NCBI GenBank assembly: GCA_963750935.1
Contig: CAVVSR010000006.1
Coordinates: 124,001 to 188,000 of the forward strand
Length of the DNA stretch: 64,000 nt
Source: JACCXG01 sp963750935
GTDB taxonomy: Bacteria > Acidobacteriota > Vicinamibacteria > Vicinamibacterales > 2-12-FULL-66-21
Direction of reading: 5' to 3'
Part shown: in pieces, positions 10,164-18,568 of the stretch
How positions within the stretch are numbered: the first letter of the stretch is position 1
Layout: each line of letters begins with the position of its first letter
Position numbers and translations under genes: made by a program
The notes under the pieces: generated by a model
Database searches by the model: none
The model's input: the letters and a program-made list of their open reading frames with translations, nothing else
What the model was told of the DNA's origin: nothing

Positions 10164-10610
10164 TCACTTGGCCGGCGGTGCGGGCTCGGGAATGGTGACG
10201 ACGCTGGCGAGGTGCCACTGGCCGCCGTCGCGCACGAGCGTGTTGACGTAGCGGCCCTTGACCGGCGCGGCGCCACCGGTGACCTCGTACGTACCTTCTA
10301 TCAGCGCGACGTCCGGCTTCAGGACCTGGGTGCGGCCGGGACGCAGCGTCAGCTTGGTGCCCTTGAACGGCCCGGCGAAGTTCGCCAGGTAGTCCTTTTC
10401 AATCGCCGCGCGCCCGGTAATCACCTGGCCGGTCGGACTGACGCGCAGGGCATCGGCGGTGTACATCGCCGCCAGGGCTTTGCCGTCGTTCTTGTTGTAC
10501 CCGGCCTGGTACTGGTCAATGAGCTTGGCGATCGCGGGGTCGGCGGACTGCGCGGCAAGGGCCACGGTGATCGTCAGGAACGCAGCGGCAGCGGTAAGGC
10601 GTCGTCTCAT
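10164..10610 (-). CDS. Exported SnoaL-like (DUF4440/SgcJ type) protein
   Basis: 148 residues starting at the ATG at 10610, which has AAGGAG seven to eight bases upstream; longer readings run into the repeat at 10649. A signal peptide (AAAAFLTITVALAAQ) precedes a cone-shaped NTF2-like fold: IAKLIDQYQAGYNKND, MYTADALRVSPTGQVITGRAAI, and the C-terminal strand NTLVRDGGQWHLASVVTIPE. Proteins of this family bind small ligands or steer reactions, often without a known substrate. A second, unrelated copy type occurs at 55822. Confidence 0.8.
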   Translation of the reverse strand: MRRRLTAAAAFLTITVALAAQSADPAIAKLIDQYQAGYNKNDGKALAAMYTADALRVSPTGQVITGRAAIEKDYLANFAGPFKGTKLTLRPGRTQVLKPDVALIEGTYEVTGGAAPVKGRYVNTLVRDGGQWHLASVVTIPEPAPPAK

Positions 10611-10648
10611 CTCAGCTCCTTCATTAAGAAATGCAGCGGTGCACTGCT

Positions 10649-10715
10649 CCCCAACTCCCAACTCCCAACTCCCAATTGGACAGGTTGGGAGTTGGAGGTT
10701 GGAGATTGGGAGTTG
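10649..10715. repeat. Inverted arms of degenerate 7-bp units (CCAACTC / GTTGGAG)
   Basis: The left arm holds three CCAACTC units and CCAATT; after GGACAG the right arm holds GTTGGGA, GTTGGAG, GTTGGAG, ATTGGGA. The arms can pair into a long hairpin. It lies between the stop of the lamin-tail protein (10781) and the start of the SnoaL-like gene (10610), both on the minus strand. The same unit recurs at 63840-63925. Confidence 0.85.
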
Positions 10716-10780
10716 ACTATCCAGCCATCGTGTCAGCGCGGCACGTAGGCGCGAGATGCCGGCGCATCGCCGGCTGCGCC

Positions 10781-13700
10781 CTACGCCACCGTGGCGCCGT
10801 TCCGGACGAACCACTGTGCCGTCGACGGGCGATACACCGCCGCGTCGACCGTTCCGTTGCCGTCGAAGTCACCAGGGACAGGAACGTCCCCGATGGTGCC
10901 CCACGAGAATGTCGCGATGTTGCGGATGAACCATTGTGCCGTCGACGGTCGGTAGATGGCGATATCGACCGTTCCGTTGCCGTCGTAGTCCGCAGGCACG
11001 GGGATGTCGCCGAGCACGCCCCATGGCACGGTGGCGCCGTTCCGGATGAACCACTCGCCGGTCGATGGCCGATAGACGGCGATCTCGGCCGTTCCGTTGC
11101 CGTCGTAGTCGCCGGGCATGGGAACGTCGCCGGCGCTTCCATACGTCACGGCCGCCTGTCCCGCTACGAACCACTGCGCGGTCGACGGACGGTACACCGC
11201 GATGTCGATCTTACCGTTGCCATCGTAGTCAGCAGGTACAGGAAGGTCGCCGGCGGCTCCCCAGCCCACCGCAGCCTGCCCCTCGATGAACCAGATGCCA
11301 GTCGATGGCCGGTACACGGCGTGCTCGTCCGCGGAGGTGCCGTTGTAGTCACCCGGAACAGGGATGTCGCCCGGTTCGCCCCAGACGACCGCTGCCTGTC
11401 CTGCCGCCAGCCAGGCGCCGGTGGTCGGGCGATAGACGGCGAAGTCGGTCGCGCCGTTGCCGTCGAAGTCGGCCAGATGACCTCCGACATCCGGCGTGCC
11501 ATCCCAATTGAAATCGCCGAGCGTCTCGGGCCGCGGCACCGGCAGATCACCGGCGGCACCCCAGCCGACCGACCCTTGATCCTGGATGTACCAGATGCCG
11601 GTCGAAGGTCGATACACCGCGACGTCCGTGCGCCGATCGCCGTTGTAGTCCCCCGGCACCGGCACATCGCCGGCGGCGCCCCAGACGGACGCTGCCAACC
11701 CGTAGATGAACCACGTGCCGCTCGACGGTCGGTAGACGGCGAAGTCGGTCGTCCCGTTTCCGTCGTAATCACCGGGCACGGGTACGTCTCCGGCAGCACC
11801 CCACGCGAGCGGCGCAATCCCTTGCACGTACCACGTGCCGGTCGCGACGCGATAGACGGCGATATCGGTGACGAGATCACCGTTGTAGTCGCCCGGCACC
11901 GGGATGTCGCCCGGCTGTCCCCAGACCACCGGTGCCTTGCCTTCGACATACCAGGTGCCGGTGGAGGGCCGGTAGACCGCGCGCTGCGTCGTTCCGGCGC
12001 CGAAGTAATCCCCGGGGACCGGGATGTCACCGGCGACTCCCCACAAAACCGCGCCCTGGTTCTCGACGTACCACACCCCGGTTGACGGACGATACACCGC
12101 GCGATCGTTCACCCCATCGCCGTTGTAGTCCCCGGCAACAGGTATGTCTCCTGATGTACCCCACACCACCGAGGGTTGATTCCGCACGAACCATTGGCCC
12201 GTCGAGGGACGAAACACCGCGATATCTGACACTGCGTCGCCGTCGAAGTCCGAGGTGACCACACCGGACAAGGGCGACGAGGTGATCGACAGGTCCCAAC
12301 CGCCGCTTATCGTCCCCACGTCCCCACCCACGTCGTCGACCACGTACAGGCTCCACGTGCCATTCGGAGTTGACGCCGTTGAACGCCGCGAGCGTATCGC
12401 CGCCGGCCGGCGCCGGGTTGAGATAAGGCCCTCCCGGCGCGGGGCCGGGGAAAGTGTCCCCGGTGCCGTAGTTGGTCGGCCGGTAGGTCCCCGAACCGGC
12501 GGCGGCAGCTTGCGGCAAGAGGGATGGCGGCAGCCGAATCGAATGTGAAGGTCGCTCCTGTCAAGTCGTTGCTCCCGATCGCATCCGACATCAGGACGAG
12601 CTTCACACCAGTCGGCCCGACGAGAAGGACGTCCATGTCACCGGGAAATGTGTGGGTGATGTTTCGCAGGGTAACCGTAACTTTGCTGACGGTTCCTCTC
12701 AGGCCCGCCACGGTGATGTTCGACGGATATGGACTGGCGGCTCCCGACGATGGAACCGTGATCGATGTCGTGTTCGAGAAAGTGAGGCTGCCTTCCGTCC
12801 CAGTGATGGCACACAGAATCTCGGAGCCTGACGCCGGGATTGTTTCTGCGGCCACGCAGAACCGGCCGACGCCGTTCTGCTGGATGCCAAGCAGAAAGCG
12901 CACGTCGACCGACGCGCCGGCGGCGAGTGGCGTCCCCGCCGTGATCGTGCCGACCGACAGCGACCCGTTGTAGCCGGAGCCGTTGGGCTGCGACGGCGGC
13001 TGCTCGAGAGTGGTGCCCTGCACGGTCACATTGCTCGTGCCCGAGCCGCACGGCGGCCGGTCCACGGTGACGACGACGCCGGTCGAGGTGCGCGGCCGGA
13101 GGTCTGCCACACTTGAGATCGACGGGAACGTGGAGATATCGACGATCCGGAACCGCAGCCGCGTGATGGGTGTGCCGGTCGTGTTCGTGAACCTGCGGCG
13201 CAGGTCGAGCGTGCCGAAGGTCGAGTTGTTGGCGGGGTCGGACGTGAAATCGCGGACCTGATTCGGCGGCTCGTAGCGATGGGAGCACGGGTCGAGGTTC
13301 GATCCCGTCAGCCCGACGCCGTCGAAGGCGACGGGCGAGGCCAGGTTCTCTGGCCCGGGAGCCCCGAGCCGTTGGCCGGCGCCGGCGCTCGTGCCGTTGG
13401 TATCGACGAACATGAAATCGGCGGCGTTGTTGTTCGTATCGACCACGTTCACGCTGGTCGGCCCGGCACTCGACAGCATCAGCGACGTGGAGGTGCAGTT
13501 CCCGCTCCCGCCGCCGCCGGATCCTGTGCAGCCTCCAGCTGGCCTGCGAGTGAACGAATAATCGATGCTGAACGGCATCAGCGCCGGATAGCCGGTGCCC
13601 TCCTTGTAGAGCGTGTTGGCCTCGGAGGTGGAACCGACGGCGTCGATGCGGTTCGCGAGCGAGTAGCTGCCACCGCCCGTGTTGTTGTTGAAGAGCGCGA

Positions 13701-14115
13701 TGCCGGCATTGTCCGGGATGTCGGTGGTATAGGTGGCGTTACCGGTTGCGGTCGTGCCGTTACCTGCCGGATACGCGGCAAGCGAGTATCCGACGGAATT
13801 GTTGCAGAGATAGTGGCCCCTCGCCGGGATCACTGTCCCGTTCGGTATGGAACACCGCGTTAACCCGTCTGAGGCCGCAAGCCCGTACCCCGTGCCGCTG
13901 GCGGCAGTGACGATGTGCGCCGCGTTGGTGTTGTTGTAGATCTCGACGAACTCGTCGTTGGCCCCGTTCGGGCCGCGGACGCGGAACTCGGAAATGAGCA
14001 GCGTTCCGTTGGTCGCCGTCTGAGCGCTGGCGTCAGCCGGGAGGCCGACGACGCAGGCCAGACAGCCGGCGAGCAGGCACACGTACAGCCGCACGGTCGA
14101 GTGGATTGGACTCAA
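10781..14115 (-). CDS. Secreted protein: lamin-tail domain, P-domain, 12 FG-GAP-like repeats (two frame breaks)
   Basis: About 1110 residues after removing two extra bases. The TTG at 14115 is the best start: GGAAGGTG lies six bases upstream and the next residues form a signal peptide (RLYVCLLAGCLACVVGLPADASAQ). A lamin-tail domain follows (LLISEFRVRGPNGANDEFVEIY), then a middle beta region, then a proprotein-convertase P-domain (ITVPSSGAASPYPSNITVAG ... HTFPGDMDVLLVGPTG). The C-terminal half is 12 repeats of 40 residues of the form D-Y-D-G-N-G-xx-D-x-AVYRPSTG-x-W-F-V...WG..GDIPVPG. Breaks near 12516-12518 (extra T in IPLPQAAAAG) and 12364-12366 (extra G in NSNGTWSLYVVDDVGG). Likely surface or extracellular. 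The same repeat occurs in the M64 protein at 18569. Confidence 0.85.
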
Positions 14116-14380
14116 GCGACACCTTCCACGTTGAAATGTATTGATGGAGCGGCTGGGGGGCCACCCACTATGCCACAAAAGGGCGGCTGTGGTCATCTCC
14201 AAAGACCGTTATCGGAGACGATGAGCGGAGCCGGTAGGGGTCGAAGTAATGGACGAGCCGGTCGAGCAGCGGCATCGACCCTTGACACGACGAGCCAGCG
14301 GGCGTCACTAAGCCTCGCCCGGCTACCAAGTTTCTCGTGACGTCCTAATGCCACCAGGGCTTGAACCTGTGAGGGCCACC

Positions 14381-15746
14381 ATGTTCGTGCGCATTCTGAT
14401 CGGACTGAGTACCGCTGTCGGGGCTGATCCTCGCGCCCGCCGCCAACGCCTGGGCGTGCTCCTGTTTCTCGTCGGGCCCGCCGTGCCAGAGCGCATTTCA
14501 AGTCGACGCCATCTTCGCCGGCACGGTTCGCGCTATTACGCCCATGCCCGATGATCAGCCGCCAGCACCACCCGGCTCGGTCCGTCTGTCACGCGAAGTT
14601 CGCGTCGAGTTCGCCGATGTCACGCCATTCAGGGGCGCGGACGGGGTGACGGCCGCGCTTCGCACCGCCGGGACTGGCGCCGCGTGTGGCTACGAGTTCA
14701 AGCCAGGCGTACGCTATCTCGTCTACGCCAGCCGCGCACAGGATCGGGCGGGCCTGGTGGTGAGCCTCTGCTCGCGGACGCGGCCGCTGGCGGAAGCCGC
14801 CGAGGATTTGCGCTTTCTCCAGAATCTGTCCGCGCCTGGAGAGACCCGCCCGCGTGTCTACGGCACGATCACACACTGGGAGCGCGACCTGGCGACCGGG
14901 CAACCGATCGAGCACGGTCCGGTACCCGACGTGGTCGTCAGCGTGCGCGGCTCCGGAAGGGCATTCGAGGGCGTCACCGATGCGAATGGACGCTATGAGG
15001 TAACCGTGCCGCCGGGTGCTTACGAAGTGTCAGCGTGGCCGCCCGCTCGATTCTCCCCGAACCATCTGCAGCGCACCGCGGAGTTACCCGACTCTCGCTC
15101 CTGCGCCGTCGCTGATTTCAGCGTCCGCATCGACACGCGCATTAAAGGATCGGTTCGCGAGATTTCCGGAGCGCCGGCCGTCGGCGTGTCGGTCGACGTG
15201 ATGGCAGCCGACAGTGCGGGGAAATCTGGCCTTGTGGAAACACTTCACGCTACGACCGACGCGGCGGGGGGCTTCGAGATCACCGACGCGTCGCCCGGTC
15301 GCTACGTTGTCGGCGTCGATCTGGTGCGGCGGATGGATCCCAAGATCGTCCTTCCTCGCACCTACCACCCAGGCACCGCCGATCTCGCAGCCGCGACGAT
15401 CCTCGATCTCGTTGGCGGGCTGCGCCAGCTCGATCCGTTGACGGTTCCGCCGCCGCGGCGTGAGCGGCGTCTCAGCGGCGTCGTTCTCTTCGCCGATGGC
15501 AGGCCGGCGTCGGGCGCATTCATCTCACTATCGGACGGCAGCGCGCGATGGCGACAGGTCGCGGTGGGAATCAGGACGGCTGGCGACGGCACGTTTTCGT
15601 TCGTGGTACACGAGGGCCTCGATTACATCGCGAACGCGTCGTATTGGGCTGAACCGGAGCGGAAACAATTCGGAGCGACCGTGGGGCCCTTCGTGGTGAC
15701 AGGTGAACCGGCACCGCTGCAGATCGTCTTGTCTGACCGACGTTGA
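14381..15746 (+). CDS. Secreted protein with TIMP-like CSC N-terminus and carboxypeptidase-regulatory-like domains (one frame break)
   Basis: About 454 residues if one extra base in the GGGG run near 14416-14420 is removed. GAGGG precedes the ATG at 14381. The corrected N-terminus reads MFVRILIGL, then LILAPAANA, then a mature start WACSCFSSGPPCQSAFQVD, with the Cys-x-Cys pattern of netrin/TIMP-like domains, and FAGTVRAITP. The uninterrupted part has two beta-sandwich units of the CarboxypepD_reg type (VSVRGSGRAFEGVTDANGRY and VDVMAADSAG ... TTDAAGGFEITDASPGRY) and a third near the end (GVVLFADGRPASGAFISLSD). Known in Acidobacteria as secreted proteins of unknown role. Surface binding or scaffolding is inference. 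Confidence 0.75.
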
Positions 15747-15800
15747 CGAGGCGGAGCCCCATCACACCTGTGTCTTTGGAAATACCGACAGGAGAGGAAC

Positions 15801-16175
15801 GTGAAGAAGGTTCCCGTCATTGTCTTTTTGGTCACGGTGCTTCTTGCGGTGTCGGTCACAGCAGCCGATGTATCCGGCGCCTGGTCGTTGAGACTGACGA
15901 CCAGCGATGGAGAGAGCGCACCACGCGCGTCCGTGACGCTGAAGCAGGATGGCGAGACGCTGACCGGTCGCTGCGTACTCGACAACACCGACCAGGAATT
16001 CACCGTTGTCGGTCAGGTCGTCGACGATGCGGTCACATGGCGGTGTGCGAGCAAGGGGCCAGTCGAAGTCTCGTTCAAGGGCACGATCGATTCGACAGGG
16101 CGGCAAATGACTGGAGAATGGACGACGCCCGCACCCGCACGAGGCACATTCAAAGGATCGAAGAGCGCGAGATGA
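15801..16175 (+). CDS. Small exported protein of unknown function
   Basis: 124 residues with a GTG start backed by AGGAGAGGAAC. The signal peptide VIVFLVTVLLAVSVTA is clear, followed by a compact beta-rich region with alternating short strands (GAWSLRLTTSDGE, ASVTLKQDGETLTGRC, FKGTIDSTGRQMTGEW) that looks like a lipocalin-like or DUF-type small barrel. Two Cys may pair. It lies 54 bp after the TIMP-like gene and may share its transcript. Confidence 0.7.
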   Translation: MKKVPVIVFLVTVLLAVSVTAADVSGAWSLRLTTSDGESAPRASVTLKQDGETLTGRCVLDNTDQEFTVVGQVVDDAVTWRCASKGPVEVSFKGTIDSTGRQMTGEWTTPAPARGTFKGSKSAR

Positions 16176-16221
16176 TCAGGGAACGCGGAACAGGTCCATG
16201 CGGGCCGGCAGGAGCACTGCC

Positions 16222-16623
16222 ATGTTGAAACCACTGTGCGTCTGTGGAGTCTTGTTGGCGGCAACCGCAGCCGCCCAGTCCCCTCCGTCGGCGCGGTTCG
16301 GCCAGGTGCCGACTTGCCTTCACGATGCCGCCGAAACAACCGAGCATCGCGCGCGCCGGGAACAGGCAGTGCGTCTTGCGAAGGCCATCGTCGAGCGACA
16401 AGGCGAAGTCGCAGAGCGTGTGCGCGTCTACTCGCCGCTCAACGCATTGCGCAATCTCCCGCCAGCGCCGCGAGGGTTCGACGTGCGCGTGTATACGGAC
16501 CGTGCCGGTTTCGTGGTGTCGCTCAAGGATTCGCTGGACCCGTGCAAGTTCGGCATCTTTTCCGACGAATCGGGTTTTGTGTATGAGAAGACACCGTTGA
16601 GCGCGCCGCTCATCGCCCGCTAG
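16222..16623 (+). CDS. Small exported protein of unknown function
   Basis: 133 residues from the ATG at 16222, which has AGGAG eight bases upstream; an in-frame ATG at 16198 has none. A signal peptide (LCVCGVLLAATAAAQS) is followed by a helical segment (HRARREQAVRLAKAIVERQ) and an alpha/beta stretch ending FGIFSDESGFVYEKTPL. No recognised family. Last of three same-strand genes after the TIMP-like protein and convergent with the next gene. Confidence 0.65.
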   Translation: MLKPLCVCGVLLAATAAAQSPPSARFGQVPTCLHDAAETTEHRARREQAVRLAKAIVERQGEVAERVRVYSPLNALRNLPPAPRGFDVRVYTDRAGFVVSLKDSLDPCKFGIFSDESGFVYEKTPLSAPLIAR

Positions 16624-16636
16624 CGGTCCGCCCACG

Positions 16637-17104
16637 TCAATCGAAGCCGCAGTGCTTACACAGCCCCACGATCGCGCCGGCGATGATCCTGATGTCATGC
16701 CGATAAGGACCGAGCATCATCAGCCGACCGTGTACCTCGACGAACGGTGAGCCTCCAAGCTTGAGCACGCGCTGGTCCGACAGCCACGCCAGCATGACCT
16801 TGCCGCTCGCGTAAGTGCCGAGTCCTTTTCCCGTCCTCACCCCCACGCCAGGTTCCGCGTAGATGCGAAGGTAATTGGACTCGGCGCTTCGCGGCCTCGG
16901 AAACCTGACGACGGGAATCATGACCGACAGCTCCGATGAGTACCCGTGGTGCGAGTCGGTTCGGTCGTAGCCGAGATCGAAGACGAACTCGAAAGATTCG
17001 GACTCGTCCGGGCGCGTGTCGAATGGACGCGGGCGCGGTGCAGGCGAAGGGCAATCCTGACCCGCCTGCGTCAGCGTCAGAGCGAGCAAGAGAGGAGAGA
17101 ACAT
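16637..17104 (-). CDS. Exported protein of unknown function, possible small beta-barrel
   Basis: 155 residues. A short signal (LLLALTLTQAGQ) is followed by a Pro-rich linker and alternating amphipathic strands (FEFVFDLGYDRTDSHHG, ELSVMIPVVRFPRP, YLRIYAEPGVGVRTG, GKVMLAWLSDQRV). The end IIAGAIVGLCKHCGFD is repeated almost exactly by a gene fragment at 23183, so it belonged to a small paralogous group here. An outer-membrane place is inferred, not shown. Confidence 0.65.
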   Translation of the reverse strand: MFSPLLLALTLTQAGQDCPSPAPRPRPFDTRPDESESFEFVFDLGYDRTDSHHGYSSELSVMIPVVRFPRPRSAESNYLRIYAEPGVGVRTGKGLGTYASGKVMLAWLSDQRVLKLGGSPFVEVHGRLMMLGPYRHDIRIIAGAIVGLCKHCGFD

Positions 17105-17152
17105 GGCTAGAACACGTTAGCCGGGAGGTCGTGCTGGTGTCGTGAAGGAGGG

Positions 17153-17279
17153 GTGAGCAAACGCTGAAGAAAAGGTCGAGCCTTATGCGGAGCGACTCCT
17201 GGAGTCAGCGATCCTTGCGGCGGTCGCAGCGAAGACTGGTCGCCACGAGCAAAAGATCTTCAGTGAACTTCTGCGCTGA
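17153..17279 (+). CDS. Possible 41-residue protein, one frame break (low support)
   Basis: Between the genes ending at 17104 and 17523 there is no long gene. A short reading frame 17157-17279 encodes the protein-like helix EEKVEPYAERLLESAILAAV and ends SELLR, but has no start codon. A GTG at 17153 with a Shine-Dalgarno-like AAGGAGG lies in the neighbouring frame; one extra A near 17159-17161 would join them, matching the error type seen elsewhere. The ribosome site is very close to the GTG, which weakens the case. The rest of 17280-17522 shows nothing I can support. Confidence 0.3.
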
Positions 17280-17522
17280 CCTGGCTGTCGCCGCAGCCGT
17301 CATGCCCACACGCACATCGAGGAACCACGTCTTCGTCGGGCTTCAAGGGCAGCGGCGAGGAAGTTGCTACCTGATTGACGAGGCCAGCGCCGAGCATTGC
17401 GCAGATGTCGCCGCAGAAGATTCACCGGCCGGGGCCAGGCAAATGCCCAGGCCGTTGCGAAGAAGCGCGGGCGAGGGCGACCAAACTTCAAGGCCGATTC
17501 GCCCGCCAGGCCGACCGTCTCT

Positions 17523-17870
17523 TTACCGCTTCTTCCGGGCCTGACTGTGGACAGCATCAGGTGACAGCGTCCGTCGAGCAGCTTTCGGGGTTACGGTATT
17601 TGCCGCGCGCCGCCCTGCCCAATACTTCCTCATCCGCGCGCCGACGGCCTTCCGCTGCGCCGCAGACATACTCCGGCGACGACGGCCGACCTGCCGGCCG
17701 TTAGACGTTGCCCCTGAAGGCTGCGTCACCTCCCGATCCCGCAGTTCCGGGAACGCGCGATAAATCGCCGCCGCCTCCTCCGCTAGTTGAAGGAGTCGTG
17801 CTTCCGCACCCAACACTGCATACTTCCGGAGGTCGCCCTGGGCCAGCTCACTAATCCTTCGTTTTGCCAC
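17523..17870 (-). CDS. Small basic protein with MSAAQRK motif, unknown function
   Basis: 115 residues from a GTG start with AGGAGA five bases upstream. The N-terminal half is helical (ELAQGDLRKYAVLGAEARLL, QLAEEAAAIYRAFPEL). The C-terminal half is very basic and holds RRRRSMSAAQRKAVGARMRKYWAGRR, a motif that recurs in small acidobacterial proteins and may bind nucleic acid. Function unknown; no operon partner. Confidence 0.65.
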   Translation of the reverse strand: MAKRRISELAQGDLRKYAVLGAEARLLQLAEEAAAIYRAFPELRDREVTQPSGATSNGRQVGRRRRSMSAAQRKAVGARMRKYWAGRRAANTVTPKAARRTLSPDAVHSQARKKR

Positions 17871-17940
17871 CTACTCTCCTCGCTCGCAGTGGCGCCATGA
17901 TAGATCGCTCTATGGCCGGCGCTTCCAGGGGACTAGGCGA

Positions 17941-18321
17941 TCAGGTTCGATCGATCAGTTGCTTCAGCGTGTGTCGGTGACACTGCTGCTCATCCTCAGC
18001 GCAGTGGCACATCACGGTAACGTTCCCCTTGCGGGCTACCCGTTTCAACAGACGTAACGTGAACTTCTGTCCGTGGTTCTTGATCGTCTCGCTCCGCTTG
18101 TCGATGGCACCGTCCATGAGGAGTTCGCGACAGTATTCTCGGACGAACTGCGCCCATGTGTCCGTGAGCTTCCCTCGAAGCAGCTTCCCGCTCGGGCCAA
18201 GCGATGGCATCCACACGTCGTAGCGGGATGTTGGCATCCCGCGCCCTCGAAAGCGCGTAGCGAGGATGCGAAGTCCATCCTTCTTGTGATCGATGGGCGA
18301 CCACACGGATTTGGCTCTCAT
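17941..18321 (-). CDS. DUF488-family protein
   Basis: 126 residues from the ATG at 18321, which has AGGAGG eight bases upstream; a GTG at 18330 sits too close to it. Recognisable DUF488 features: the N-terminal basic strand SVWSPIDHKKDGLRILATRF, RYDVWMPSLGPSGKLL, the helix DTWAQFVREYCRELL, and the C-terminal VTVMCHCAEDEQQCHRHTL with a Cys-His pair. The family is widespread and its reaction is not established. Confidence 0.75.
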   Translation of the reverse strand: MRAKSVWSPIDHKKDGLRILATRFRGRGMPTSRYDVWMPSLGPSGKLLRGKLTDTWAQFVREYCRELLMDGAIDKRSETIKNHGQKFTLRLLKRVARKGNVTVMCHCAEDEQQCHRHTLKQLIDRT

Positions 18322-18385
18322 CAAGCGCACCTCCTCCTTCTGTTGGAATCAGTTATTGGGTCCGCCAGGAGGGTCGCGCCAAGGG

Positions 18386-18452
18386 GTGTCAGGCAGTGAA
18401 TCGTGAACGCACGTCGACGGCGTCGCACCGTTCACGATTCACTGCCTGACAC
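18386..18452. repeat. Perfect hairpin element, copy 1
   Basis: Two 24-bp arms (18386-18409 and 18429-18452) are exact inverted copies; the arm begins GTGTCAGGCAGTGAATC. A 19-bp loop separates them. A second, partly degenerated copy is at 22900-22958, so the pair brackets the M64 peptidase operon. The structure resembles REP/RAYT-type or miniature elements; no transposase is nearby. Confidence 0.9.
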
Positions 18453-18568
18453 TCGTCGCTGCCGGTCACCGGAACGTCACCGTTGAACTTTAGCGCCGGT
18501 GCTGCCGCTCTCTGTTGTCGTGCCCGCCGGCGTGGACGGCATTTGCGCGGCCCAGCCTTCGAGCCGAT

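Noticed and set aside
10631..12085. 484-residue + strand frame opposite the 12-repeat region
   Set aside because: Its apparent repeats copy the periodicity of the FG-GAP-like repeats on the other strand; no domain is recognisable.
10781..12343. Tandem DNA repeats as satellite
   Set aside because: The periodicity is at codon level, encoding the 12 protein repeats, with normal third-position variation.
17280..17522. Basic frame with KKRGRGRPNF resembling a DNA-binding protein
   Set aside because: No start codon or ribosome site and no clear end; likely chance in G+C-rich sequence.
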